A stretch of DNA of 17,262 nucleotides from CAZUZD01 sp964624465 (lineage in GTDB: Bacteria > Planctomycetota > Planctomycetia > Isosphaerales > Isosphaeraceae), in assembly GCA_964624465.1 (NCBI GenBank), contig CAZUZD010000115.1, positions 1 to 17,262 of the forward strand, read 5' to 3'. Below, piece after piece: positions 8,284 to 15,158 of the stretch (position 1 is the first letter of the stretch; each line of letters begins with the position of its first letter). Both the position numbers and the translations under genes were made by a program. Below the pieces are notes generated by a model. It was not told the DNA's origin. It made no database searches and saw only the letters and a list, made by a program, of their open reading frames with translations.

Positions 8284-8393
8284 TCCGGCGCACAATGCGA
8301 CGCAGTCGGCCGTCCTCTCCCGGTCGCGGGGCCCGTTGGGTTCGTGTCCCGGCGCGCCGCGGTGACGGCCCAACCCCCCGAGGAATGCCCTCC

Positions 8394-9398
8394 ATGACGA
8401 CGCGACAGTTCGGCCTGGCGGCCGCCCTGGTCTGCGGCCTGGCCCTGCCCGCCGCGGCCTCCGACACGCCCAAGCCCGTGCGCATGGGCTGCGGCCTGAT
8501 GACCTTCGACACCGTTCCCGGCTGGGGCCTGAACGCCGAGGGCCACTCGGCCATCGGCCCCTGCCACGGCAGCGTGGTCGTCGACAAGGACGGCCTGATC
8601 TACACCAGCGCCGCCGCCGGCGTATTCGTGTTCAGCCCCGACGGCAAGGTCGTCAAGAGCTTCCTCGGCGAGCCGTACACGAACCTCCACGACATGAAGA
8701 TCCGCCAGGAGGGCGACGCCGAGTTCATCTACGGCGCCCGCAACGCCAACGCCGAGGGCATCAAGTTCCACGCGAAGTCCGGCGACGTGGCGCTCAAGCT
8801 GCCGTACCCGAAGGAGTCGGGCCTGGACCTGAAGCAGTTCAGCCCCACGGCCATCACCGTGGCCCCCGACGGCACGATCTTCCTCTCGGACGGCTACGCC
8901 AGCAACCACATCTTCGTCTTCGACAAGGACGGCAAGTACCTGCGGTACTTCGGCTCCAAGGGCAACGGGCTCAAGGAGTTCAACACCGCGCACGGCATGA
9001 CGCTCGACACCCGCTACGACCCGCCCCGCCTCCTGATCTGCGACCGCAACCACCAGCCCAAGGGCCGGCTGGTGCACTACGGCCTCGACGGCGAGTTCCT
9101 CGGCGAGGTGGTCACCGGCCTGGGCATGCCGACCTCGGCGCAGGTGCAGGGCGACTACGTCTCGGTGCCCGACCTCCAGGGCCGGCTGGTCATCCTCGAC
9201 AAGAACAACACGATCATGGCCGTGCTGGGCCACAACCCCGACCCCGCCCTGGGCGGCAACTACAACGTGCCCCAGGACAAGTGGATCGAGGGGATCTTCT
9301 CCGGCACCCACGGCTCGTCCTGGGACCAGGACGGCAACCTGTACGTGCAGGACTGGAACGTCGCCGGCCGGATCATGAAGCTGATCCGGGTGAAGTGA
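8394..9398 (+). CDS. Exported NHL-repeat / six-bladed beta-propeller protein
   Basis: This 334-residue protein has a clear signal peptide (MTTRQFGLAAALVCGLALPAAASD). The rest is a series of propeller strands. Examples are SVVVDKDGLIYTSAAAGVFVFSPDGKVV, TVAPDGTIFLSDGYASNHIFVFDKDGKYLRYFGSKG and SWDQDGNLYVQDWNVAGRIMKL. The xxDxDGxhYVxD pattern is that of NHL-type repeats, which often bind proteins or cofactors and occasionally carry lyase activity. No catalytic set is recognised here. I chose the ATG at 8394, about ten bases after gagg; an ATG at 8385 is too close to that site. Codons are strongly biased to C/G-ending Lys, Asn, Ile and Asp, more than in most neighbours, which suggests good expression. 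It starts 110 bp after the GH78-like gene. Function is unknown beyond the fold. Confidence 0.85.
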   Translation: MTTRQFGLAAALVCGLALPAAASDTPKPVRMGCGLMTFDTVPGWGLNAEGHSAIGPCHGSVVVDKDGLIYTSAAAGVFVFSPDGKVVKSFLGEPYTNLHDMKIRQEGDAEFIYGARNANAEGIKFHAKSGDVALKLPYPKESGLDLKQFSPTAITVAPDGTIFLSDGYASNHIFVFDKDGKYLRYFGSKGNGLKEFNTAHGMTLDTRYDPPRLLICDRNHQPKGRLVHYGLDGEFLGEVVTGLGMPTSAQVQGDYVSVPDLQGRLVILDKNNTIMAVLGHNPDPALGGNYNVPQDKWIEGIFSGTHGSSWDQDGNLYVQDWNVAGRIMKLIRVK

Positions 9399-9474
9399 CC
9401 CGGCCCCCGGCCCCGTGCCGCGGCGCAGGAACTGCCTGCTCCGTGGTCCGCGGGGGCGTTGGCACCCCGACGGG

Positions 9475-9492
9475 GCCCGGCACCGGCCGGGC
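9475..9492 (+). terminator. Hairpin after the NHL-propeller gene
   Basis: A perfect 7-bp stem (gcccggc / gccgggc) with a four-base loop lies 76 bases after the stop codon at 9398. No T-run follows, so it could be Rho-assisted or simply a GC-rich inverted repeat. The rest of the 237-bp spacer to the next gene holds only a weak promoter-like pair (TTGCTC 9502-9507 and TATGAC 9525-9530, 17 bases apart). Confidence 0.3.
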
Positions 9493-9635
9493 GGTCGGAC
9501 GTTGCTCCCGTCGCGGCGGGCGGTTATGACGGATGGCCCAGGCGGTCGTGCCCGGTCCTCGCGATCCTCCGAGGACTGACCGGGCCCGTTGACCCATCCG
9601 CCCGCAGACTTCCCCCGCGACGGAGCACTCGCACC

Positions 9636-10091
9636 ATGAAACGGCACCTCGCCGCCGCGCTGCTGGCGCTGGCCCTCGGCGTCGTTGGCCCCGGCCGGAC
9701 CCAGGCCCAGATCCTCGGCGGCCCCCGACCGATCCAGATCACCACCACGGCCCCGGTCGTCGGCTCCACCAGCCTCGTCCCGGCGGGCTACGCCAGCCCG
9801 GTCCCCGCCGGCGGGATCGTGTACCACTCCGGGTACGCCGGCGCCGTCGACATGAGCTACAGCGCCGGCACGATCAGTGCTCCGGTGGTGCTGCCGGCCG
9901 GCACGCCGTTCCCGTACAGCACGGCCTCGGCCACGCGGATGCAGCCGGCCCGCTGGTACGTCTCGTACGGCGGGGATGACCCGTATCCGTTCTACGGCAC
10001 GCCGTACGGGCACGCCTACGACCGGTACACCTGGGGCGCCCTGTCGGGCGAGTCGAGCCTGAACCGGTACTTCTACCCGCCGGTCCGCTGA
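9636..10091 (+). CDS. Small exported Tyr/Pro-rich protein of unknown function
   Basis: This gene encodes a 151-residue protein. The ATG at 9636 is preceded by cggag about ten bases upstream, and the protein opens with a textbook signal peptide (MKRHLAAALLALALGVVGPGRTQAQ). The mature part has no recognisable domain. It is rich in Gly, Ala, Pro, Tyr and Ser, including PVVGSTSLVPAGYASPVPAGG in the middle and a tyrosine-rich end (DPYPFYGTPYGHAYDRYTW). It has no cysteines. This composition suggests an exported low-complexity or envelope-associated protein. I do not recognise the family. Its reality is supported by the signal peptide, start context and codon use, and by its position between two other exported-protein genes on the same strand. 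Confidence 0.7.
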   Translation: MKRHLAAALLALALGVVGPGRTQAQILGGPRPIQITTTAPVVGSTSLVPAGYASPVPAGGIVYHSGYAGAVDMSYSAGTISAPVVLPAGTPFPYSTASATRMQPARWYVSYGGDDPYPFYGTPYGHAYDRYTWGALSGESSLNRYFYPPVR

Positions 10092-10096
10092 CGGCA

Positions 10097-10138
10097 CGGA
10101 CCGGGCCGGCTCCGGGGGGCGAACCGCCCTTCGGTCCG
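10097..10138 (+). terminator. Hairpin after the small exported protein gene
   Basis: Outer arms cggaccg (10097-10103) and cggtccg (10132-10138) pair perfectly. Between them gggcg (10117-10121) pairs with cgccc (10125-10129). The structure begins five bases after the stop codon at 10091. It lacks a T-run, like the other hairpins in this window. The position supports a transcript end or a 3'-end stabiliser. Confidence 0.38.
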
Positions 10139-10169
10139 GGTCTGGTCTGTGCGCTCGGCGGCGACTTCG

Positions 10170-10175
10170 TACAAT
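10170..10175 (+). promoter_or_regulatory. Candidate -10 box for the FKBP gene
   Basis: TACAAT (five of six consensus positions) lies about 150 bases before the FKBP start codon, in the middle of the intergenic region. No good -35 hexamer is seen 15-19 bases upstream. Transcription from here would start near 10182, just before a strong hairpin at 10187-10214. The small symmetrical sequence atgtt-g-aacat (10174-10184) overlaps the box. Confidence 0.3.
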
Positions 10176-10186
10176 GTTGAACATGG

Positions 10187-10214
10187 CGCCCGGACCCATC
10201 GTGCGGTCCGGGCG
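10187..10214 (+). repeat. Strong hairpin in the FKBP leader
   Basis: cgcccggacc (10187-10196) and ggtccgggcg (10205-10214) are perfect 10-bp complementary arms with an eight-base loop. If the -10 box at 10170 is used, this stem would sit at the extreme 5' end of the FKBP mRNA, where such stems usually stabilise transcripts. Alternatively it is a second terminator for the gene upstream. The two readings cannot be separated from sequence. Confidence 0.5.
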
Positions 10215-10323
10215 GCTCTTCGCCACGGCCGGGTTCCGCACAGCGAGGGACTCGACTCGGTCCGGCCGGCACCGCGGGGACCCGCCAGTCGCGGGACCTC
10301 GCGCCCCCTGAGAAGGAGTAGGG

Positions 10324-11127
10324 ATGAAGCGTTCCCCGTTCGCGGCGGTCGGGCTCGGCCTGGTCGTCGGCACCTCGTTCGTGATGGCGCAGGATGCCCC
10401 GCCGGCCGCCAAGGGCGCCCCGGCGCAGGCCAAGGGCGCCGCGGCCCCGGCGGCCCCGCCGTCGGCCAACCTCACCGCGGATGCCAGCTACAGCATCGGC
10501 CTGGGCTTCGGCCAGAACATCAAGGACCAGGGCCTCGAGCTCGACCTGACCCAGGTCCTGGCCGGCCTCAAGGACGGCATGTCCGGCGCCAAGCCCCGGC
10601 TGACCGAGGCCCAGATGGAGCAGGTCATGACCGCCTTCCGCGACCAGTTCGTCGCGCAGCAGACGGCCAAGGCCAAGGCCGTCGGCGAGAAGAACAAGGC
10701 CGATGGCGCCAAGTTCCTCGCCGAGAACGCCACCAAGCCGGGCGTGAAGTCGACCAAGAGCGGCCTGCAGTACGTGATCTCCGCCGAGGGCACCGGCCCG
10801 GCGCCCAAGGCGACCGACATCGTCAAGGTGAACTACCGCGGCACGCTGCTCGACGGCACCGAGTTCGACAGCTCGTACAAGCGCAACGAGCCGATCGAGT
10901 TCCCGCTCAACCGGGTCATCCCCGGCTGGACCGAGGGCCTGCAGCTCATGAAGAAGGGCGGCAAGGCCCGGCTCTTCATCCCGTCGGAGCTGGCCTACGG
11001 CGAGAACCCTCCGGGCGCGACCATCGGCCCCAACGCCGTCCTCGTCTTCGACATCGAGCTGCTCGATGTCACCCCCGCCCCGGCCCCGACCGCCGCTCCC
11101 GGCGGTGCCCTGCCCAAGGGCCGCTGA
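10324..11127 (+). CDS. Exported FKBP-type peptidyl-prolyl cis-trans isomerase (Mip/FkpA-like)
   Basis: This 267-residue protein catalyses cis/trans isomerisation of X-Pro bonds in folding proteins, probably in the periplasm or on the outer face. It has a signal peptide (MKRSPFAAVGLGLVVGTSFVMAQ), then a low-complexity Ala/Pro/Lys/Gly linker (residues about 24-48). An alpha-helical FKBP N-terminal dimerisation domain follows (ASYSIGLGFGQNIKDQGLELD, LTEAQMEQVMTAF). A full FKBP domain spans about residues 145-254. The ligand-pocket residues are present in VNYRGTLLDGTEFDSSY, FPLNRVIPGWTEGLQLM, GGKARLFIPSELAYGE and FDIELLDV. The order matches the Mip/FkpA group. An aaggag site six bases before the ATG is the best ribosome binding site in the window. 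Codon bias is strong. The tail ends in an Ala/Pro-rich stretch. Confidence 0.93.
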   Translation: MKRSPFAAVGLGLVVGTSFVMAQDAPPAAKGAPAQAKGAAAPAAPPSANLTADASYSIGLGFGQNIKDQGLELDLTQVLAGLKDGMSGAKPRLTEAQMEQVMTAFRDQFVAQQTAKAKAVGEKNKADGAKFLAENATKPGVKSTKSGLQYVISAEGTGPAPKATDIVKVNYRGTLLDGTEFDSSYKRNEPIEFPLNRVIPGWTEGLQLMKKGGKARLFIPSELAYGENPPGATIGPNAVLVFDIELLDVTPAPAPTAAPGGALPKGR

Positions 11128-11155
11128 GCCGCTGACCGTGGATCCGCTCTGATGC

Positions 11156-11183
11156 ACGGGCCGGGCCCTCGGGTCCGGCCCGT
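11156..11183 (+). terminator. Terminator-like hairpin after the FKBP gene
   Basis: acgggccgg (11156-11164) and ccggcccgt (11175-11183) form a perfect 9-bp stem with a ten-base loop that could pair further (ccc with ggg). It lies 28 bases after the stop codon and 50 bases before the next start. No T-run follows. Position and stability favour a transcription end. Confidence 0.48.
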
Positions 11184-11233
11184 TCGCATTCCCCGACCAC
11201 CGCACCCGCCCGACCTCCCCGGAGGCTCCTCCC

Positions 11234-12151
11234 ATGCGCGTGGCACTGACCGGCGCGACCGGATTCCTGGGCCGCTACCTCGCCCGCGAGCTGGCCGGCC
11301 GCGGCGATGCCCTGCGGTGCTGGTACCGCCCCACCAGCGATCGCTCGGGGTTCGAGCCACTGGCCCCGGCGATCGACTGGGTCGAGGGGGGCCTGACGCG
11401 ACCCGGGTCGTACGCCCCGCTGGTCGAGGGCTGCGAGGCCGTCGTGCACGCCGCGTTCGACCGGCCGGGCGCCGGCTTCCGGGGCGCCGAGGGGGACCTG
11501 GTCGCGTTCGTCGAGGCGAACGTTGTCGGCACCATTCGCCTGATCGAGGCGGCCCGGACGGCCGGCGTGAGTCGGTTCGTGTTCCTCTCCACCTGCGCCG
11601 TCCACGAGATCATCCTGCACGACCGGCCGCTCGACGAGACGCACCCGACCTGGTCGACCAGCCACTACGGCGCCCACAAGGCGGCCATCGAGGCGTTCGT
11701 GACCAGCTACGGCAAGGGCCAGGGGTATCCCCTCTGCGCCCTGCGACCGACCGGCATCTACGGCCTGGCGCACCCGGCCCGGCACAGCAAGTGGTTCGAC
11801 CTGGTTTCCCGCGTCGTGGCCGGCGAGTCGGTCGAGTGCTCTCGGGCCGGCAAGGAGGTGCACGCCGCCGACGTGGCGCGGGCCGTGGCCCTGTTGCTCG
11901 ACGCCGGGGCCGACCGCATCACCGGCGAGGCGTTCCACTGCTACGACCGCTCGATCTCGGAGTTCGAGGTCGCGACGATCGCGCAGCGGATCTCGGGCGG
12001 CCACGCCGAGGTGCGCGGCGGAGCCAAAGAGCCGAAGCACCAGATCGAGACCGGCAAGCTGCGGGCGCTCGGCATGACCTTCGGCGGCACCGCGCTGCTG
12101 GAGCAGACGGTCGCCCAGCTCGTGGCGGCGGCCACCACCGCAGGAGCCTGA
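11234..12151 (+). CDS. NAD-dependent epimerase/dehydratase family protein
   Basis: This 305-residue protein belongs to the extended short-chain dehydrogenase/reductase family. It probably acts on a nucleotide sugar or a related NAD(P)-linked substrate in the cytoplasm. The cofactor-binding glycine motif GATGFLG is at residues 7-13. The catalytic Ser/Thr pair (S119-T120) is in FLSTCAVHE and the Tyr-Lys pair (Y145, K149) is in HYGAHK. LRPTGIYGLAHPARHSKW is the usual epimerase segment after the active site. The ATG at 11234 is preceded by ggagg at 11221-11225. That site is flanked on both sides by cctcc and could be hidden in a small hairpin. The DUF202 gene starts 8 bp after the stop codon, so the two are probably one operon. 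The exact substrate cannot be told from sequence. Confidence 0.9.
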   Translation: MRVALTGATGFLGRYLARELAGRGDALRCWYRPTSDRSGFEPLAPAIDWVEGGLTRPGSYAPLVEGCEAVVHAAFDRPGAGFRGAEGDLVAFVEANVVGTIRLIEAARTAGVSRFVFLSTCAVHEIILHDRPLDETHPTWSTSHYGAHKAAIEAFVTSYGKGQGYPLCALRPTGIYGLAHPARHSKWFDLVSRVVAGESVECSRAGKEVHAADVARAVALLLDAGADRITGEAFHCYDRSISEFEVATIAQRISGGHAEVRGGAKEPKHQIETGKLRALGMTFGGTALLEQTVAQLVAAATTAGA

Positions 12152-12159
12152 GGCGACCC

Positions 12160-12540
12160 ATGGCCGACCGTCCCGACCCCCGCGTCTTCTTCGCCGCCGA
12201 ACGGACCCTGCTGGCCTGGGTGCGCACCGGGCTGGCCATCATGGGGCTGGGCTTCGTGGTCGCCCGCTTCGGCCTGTTCCTGGCCATGATGCGCCGCGAC
12301 GCCGACGGCATCCTGGCCTCGAACCTGACCTCCACGGTCATCGGGGTGGGCCTGGTGCTCTTCGGCGCCAGCGGGATCGCCATGTCCGCCTGGCAGCACG
12401 CCCGGTTCGCCCGGTCGCTGCCCGCCGACGAGCAGCCGCACCCGTACGACGCCCGCTGGTCGATCGCCTTCGCGGCGCTCCTGGCCGGCGGCGGCCTGGC
12501 GCTGGCGGCGCACCTGCTCGTCAACTCGCTGGGCGGCTGA
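12160..12540 (+). CDS. DUF202 family membrane protein
   Basis: This 126-residue protein has three predicted membrane segments: WVRTGLAIMGLGFVVARFGLFL, STVIGVGLVLFGASGIAMSAW and WSIAFAALLAGGGLALAAHL. The N-terminal signature FFAAERTLLAWVRTGLAIMGLGF is the hallmark of DUF202 (YidH-type) proteins, whose biochemical function is unknown. The length is typical. The start follows the epimerase stop codon by 8 bp, with gagg overlapping that stop, which suggests translational coupling. The gene ends 16 bp from the convergent MATE gene, leaving no room for a separate strong terminator. A short cttttg run between them is the only T-run at a gene end in the window. Confidence 0.9.
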   Translation: MADRPDPRVFFAAERTLLAWVRTGLAIMGLGFVVARFGLFLAMMRRDADGILASNLTSTVIGVGLVLFGASGIAMSAWQHARFARSLPADEQPHPYDARWSIAFAALLAGGGLALAAHLLVNSLGG

Positions 12541-12556
12541 CGCCGGCGGCCTTTTG

Positions 12557-13975
12557 TCAGACGGCCGGGCCGTGCCGCAGGCGGTCGGCGGCGCGGGCCC
12601 AGAGGGCGAGCAGGATCAGGCCGGCGGCGATCAGGCCCGTCGTGAGGCCGACCCAGATCCCGAAGACGCCCCAGCCGGACCGGAACGCGAGCACGGCGCC
12701 CAGCGGCAGGCCGAAGAGCCAGTAGGCGGCCATGCCGACGTACATCGGCGAGTGGGTGTCGCCCTGGCCCCGCAGGCAGCCGATGGCCGTCACCTGGATG
12801 CCGTCGAAGATCTGGAACAGCGCCGCCGCCCAGAGCAGCGGCAGGCCGGCGGCCAGCACCGCGCGGTCGTTGGTGAACGTGCCCAGGATCTGCTGGGGCA
12901 GCAGCAGGAACAGCAGCGCCGAGACGGTCATGAAGCCGGTGCTGATCACCAGCGCCGACCAGCCCGCCCGCGCCGCGCCAGGCCGATCGCCGCGGCCGAT
13001 CGCCTGGCCGACCCGCACCGAGCCTGCCGCCGACAGGCCCATCGGCACCATGAACGAGACGCAGGTCGCGTGCAGGACCACCTCGTGCGCCGCCAGCGGG
13101 ATCGCCCCCAGCCGGCCCGCCAGCACGGCCGCCGCGCCGAAGACCCCGACCTCCAGCAGCGCCTGCCCGGCCGCCGGCAGCCCCAGGCCGATCAGCCGCC
13201 GCAGCTCCGAGCAGTCGGGCGCCCTCGGCGTCTGCCCGAGCCCGGTGCCGTGCCGGGCCGAGTGCCAGATCGCGTACCCGCCCAGGATCAGGGCCATCGC
13301 CGTGCGCGAGATCAGCGTGGCCCAGGCCGACCCGGTGAGCCCCAGCGCCGGCAGGCCGAGCCGGCCGTGGATCAGGGCCCAGTTGCCGACCAGGTTCAGC
13401 ACGTTGGCGATCAGGAGCGTGGCCATCGCCACCCGCACCAGGTTCATCGCCTGCAAATACCGCCGCAGCGCGAAGTAGACGAGCAGCATGGGCAGGCTCA
13501 GCGCCTGCACGCCCAGGTACGGCCCGGCGCGGGCGACCACCGCCGGGTCGATGCCCCAGCGGCCCAGCCAGGGGACCGTCCCGAAGATCAGGGCCATGAG
13601 CAGCGGGGCGCACCCCAGGGCCAGGTACAGCCCCTGCACCAGCCAGCGATGGCACTCGCCCACCCGCCCCGCGCCGAAGGCCTGCGACACGAACGTGTCC
13701 AGGCCCGCCAGGATGCCGATGCCGAGCACCGTCACCGTGAAGAACACGACGTTGCCGATGCCCGCCGCGCCGATCGCCTCGGCCCCCAGCCGGCCGACCA
13801 TGATCAGGTCGACCACGCTCATCGCCATCCAGCCCAGCTCGGCCAGGACAATGGGCGTCGCCAGCGCCAGCGTGGGCCGCAGCTCGGCGCCGAACGTGGC
13901 CGGCGGCTCGCGCCGGTCCGACGTCGCCGGGGCCTCCGGGCCCCTGACCGCCTCGACTTCCATGCCCGCGCCCAT
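12557..13975 (-). CDS. MATE family efflux transporter
   Basis: This 472-residue inner-membrane protein has about 12 hydrophobic segments in two homologous halves, the usual size for MATE exporters. These exporters use Na+ or H+ gradients to expel cationic drugs and metabolites. Family segments are clear. The first half has LALATPIVLAELGWMAMSVVDLIMVGRLG and GLDTFVSQAFGAGR. The second has LGLPAAGQALLEVGVFGAAAVLAGRLG, AAGSVRVGQAIGRGD and a downstream IGCLRGQGDTHSPMYVG. The pair LDTFVSQAFGAG / SVRVGQAIGRGD is the typical repeated loop motif. The ATG at 13975 has agggag about nine bases upstream; an ATG at 13963 is an alternative. The gene lies convergent with the DUF202 gene and divergent from the DUF6940 gene. 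Substrate is unknown, and MOP-superfamily flippases are less likely given these loops. Confidence 0.93.
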   Translation of the reverse strand: MGAGMEVEAVRGPEAPATSDRREPPATFGAELRPTLALATPIVLAELGWMAMSVVDLIMVGRLGAEAIGAAGIGNVVFFTVTVLGIGILAGLDTFVSQAFGAGRVGECHRWLVQGLYLALGCAPLLMALIFGTVPWLGRWGIDPAVVARAGPYLGVQALSLPMLLVYFALRRYLQAMNLVRVAMATLLIANVLNLVGNWALIHGRLGLPALGLTGSAWATLISRTAMALILGGYAIWHSARHGTGLGQTPRAPDCSELRRLIGLGLPAAGQALLEVGVFGAAAVLAGRLGAIPLAAHEVVLHATCVSFMVPMGLSAAGSVRVGQAIGRGDRPGAARAGWSALVISTGFMTVSALLFLLLPQQILGTFTNDRAVLAAGLPLLWAAALFQIFDGIQVTAIGCLRGQGDTHSPMYVGMAAYWLFGLPLGAVLAFRSGWGVFGIWVGLTTGLIAAGLILLALWARAADRLRHGPAV

Positions 13976-14368
13976 GCCCAGTCACTCCCTCTCGCCGGCC
14001 GGCGCCACGCCAACGCGTGACCGTCCGGCCCCCTGCCCCGTCCCACATCCATCGACACGCCACATCCGGCGGCGGTTCGCGATCCAGGGGGGACCTGATC
14101 ATCTGCGGGACCCACGGCCGAGGTCAACCGGACTTGGCGATCACCACATACCTGCGGACCGGCTCTGGACTCCCGCCAAGGTGCACACCCTGCGGCGACG
14201 CGCCTCTGACAGGAAGCCAGCCATGATCGACTCCGCCGGAGTCTTGAGAACCTCGGTTCGGGACGGCACACTTCAGGAATCTGATTGAGTCTGCAGACTC
14301 CTGTACGTGTGACCGCACGCCAGTTCAGCGGCCGAATCCGTGTTCCGGGGGCTCGGGAGGCGTCGCCG
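13976..14368. other. 393-bp spacer between the MATE and DUF6940 genes
   Basis: This is the longest stretch without a convincing gene. It holds the MATE gene's ribosome site, a short universal-stress-protein-like peptide match at 14092-14124, a hairpin gactcc-gcc-ggagtc (14229-14243), and a perfect 14-bp palindrome at 14287-14300. It also has the ggagg ribosome site of the DUF6940 gene (14356-14360). A TTGAGA at 14244-14249 resembles a -35 box, but no good -10 box follows at the right distance. Short open frames here (for example 14223-14288) have no ribosome site and no recognisable product. Confidence 0.6.
14287..14300. repeat. Perfect 14-bp palindrome upstream of the DUF6940 gene
   Basis: gagtctgcagactc reads identically on both strands. 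It lies 68 bases before the ATG at 14369 and shares its gagtc/gactc half-sites with the hairpin at 14229-14243, about 57 bases further upstream. The position suits an operator for a dimeric regulator. No regulator gene is adjacent. Confidence 0.4.
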
Positions 14369-14956
14369 ATGTGGGCCATCCGGAGCGAGGAGTTCGCACG
14401 CGGCCAGGGCCAACGCTTCGTGGTCGACCTCGATGTGCGGCCGGCCACCTTCGCGGACGTCGTCCGGGGCTGGCAGGGAGACCCTGCGTTCCGCTCTCAA
14501 TTCAATCAGGTCCTGGCGGAGTCGCCGTTTCAGGCGTTCCGCTGGGAGACACCGCTAGTGACCACCGGCACGGCGATGCGGCCTTTCGAATTCGTGCTGA
14601 TCGATAGTCCCGGCCTCGCTCGGCAACCCGATCCGAAGGCGTTTGCCGAGCACTTCGGCGACGCATCGGACGCGATGGTGATGGCATTTCCCAATGTCGG
14701 CGGGGATGCGATCCTGGTCGTGCCATGCCCGGTTGTTGAAGCATCGGTCTACGGACACATCGCGGCATTCGCCCGGGGTGCACCCGATCGGCAGCGACAC
14801 GCTCTCTGGCAGTCGGTCGGCGAGTGGATGAGTCGTCGTATCGGAAACAGACCCGTCTGGCTCAGCACGGCCGGGGCTGGAGTTTCCTGGCTGCATGTGC
14901 GGCTCGATGACCGGCCCAAGTACTACGGCTTCGGTCCGTACAAGCATGCCACCTGA
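14369..14956 (+). CDS. DUF6940-like protein of unknown function
   Basis: This 195-residue soluble protein has no signal peptide or membrane segment. I chose the ATG at 14369 because ggagg lies eight bases upstream. A TTG at 14285 in the same frame would put the palindrome inside the gene. From memory, the sequence fits DUF6940, a family seen in cyanobacteria and other bacteria. Recognisable segments are FRWETP, PFEFVLIDSPGL, AFAEHF, FPNVGGDAILVVP, YGHIAAFARGAP, RPVWLSTAGAGVSWLHVRLD and a final PKYYGFGPY. The family's reaction is unknown. The conserved His, Asp, Tyr and Trp residues would suit an enzyme, but that is inference. Codons such as gca, gtt, ttt, gaa and aga appear more than in neighbours, hinting at a separate history. 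The next gene starts 202 bp downstream, past an inverted-repeat element. Confidence 0.8.
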   Translation: MWAIRSEEFARGQGQRFVVDLDVRPATFADVVRGWQGDPAFRSQFNQVLAESPFQAFRWETPLVTTGTAMRPFEFVLIDSPGLARQPDPKAFAEHFGDASDAMVMAFPNVGGDAILVVPCPVVEASVYGHIAAFARGAPDRQRHALWQSVGEWMSRRIGNRPVWLSTAGAGVSWLHVRLDDRPKYYGFGPYKHAT

Positions 14957-15027
14957 CCTCGAGCTGCCTTGGGCCCCACACCGCCGCAGCGCGTCCGGTG
15001 CGAAGATCGCTCTCTCGGTTGCGCGGC

Positions 15028-15119
15028 GGGTGGCTGTGGTCTCGTCCGCGAGACCACGGTGTTCTCCGGCCCGGCGACGGCCCTCGGCCGTAGTCCTGAC
15101 TTCAGGACCACAGCCACCC
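15028..15119. repeat. 92-bp palindromic element with 14-bp terminal inverted repeats
   Basis: gggtggctgtggtc (15028-15041) is perfectly repeated in inverse at 15106-15119. Beyond the arms, gcggc (15023-15027) and gccgc (15123-15127) extend the pairing after a three-base bulge. Three smaller hairpins lie inside. They are gtggtctcg/cgagaccac (15036-15044 with 15049-15057, loop tccg), acggcc/ggccgt (15077-15082 with 15086-15091), and gtcctg/caggac (15093-15098 with 15103-15108). The first and third compete with the outer stem. No transposase and no clear target-site duplication is seen. It could be a MITE- or REP-type element or a structured RNA between the two small genes. Confidence 0.55.
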
Positions 15120-15158
15120 TTTGCCGCTGAGCTTGGTCGTTCGGAGGCGATCCCGACG

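Noticed and set aside
8007..10475. 822-codon minus-strand open frame across the NHL, small exported and FKBP genes
   Set aside because: It runs opposite three well-supported genes and their hairpins, and its composition is that of a GC-rich shadow frame.
12533..12560. Bidirectional terminator between the DUF202 and MATE genes
   Set aside because: A cttttg run exists, but the possible stem is only about four base pairs, too weak to call.
14223..14288. Tiny open frame (21 residues) upstream of the DUF6940 gene
   Set aside because: It has no ribosome site, and its sequence is explained by the dyad at 14229-14243. A leader peptide cannot be supported.
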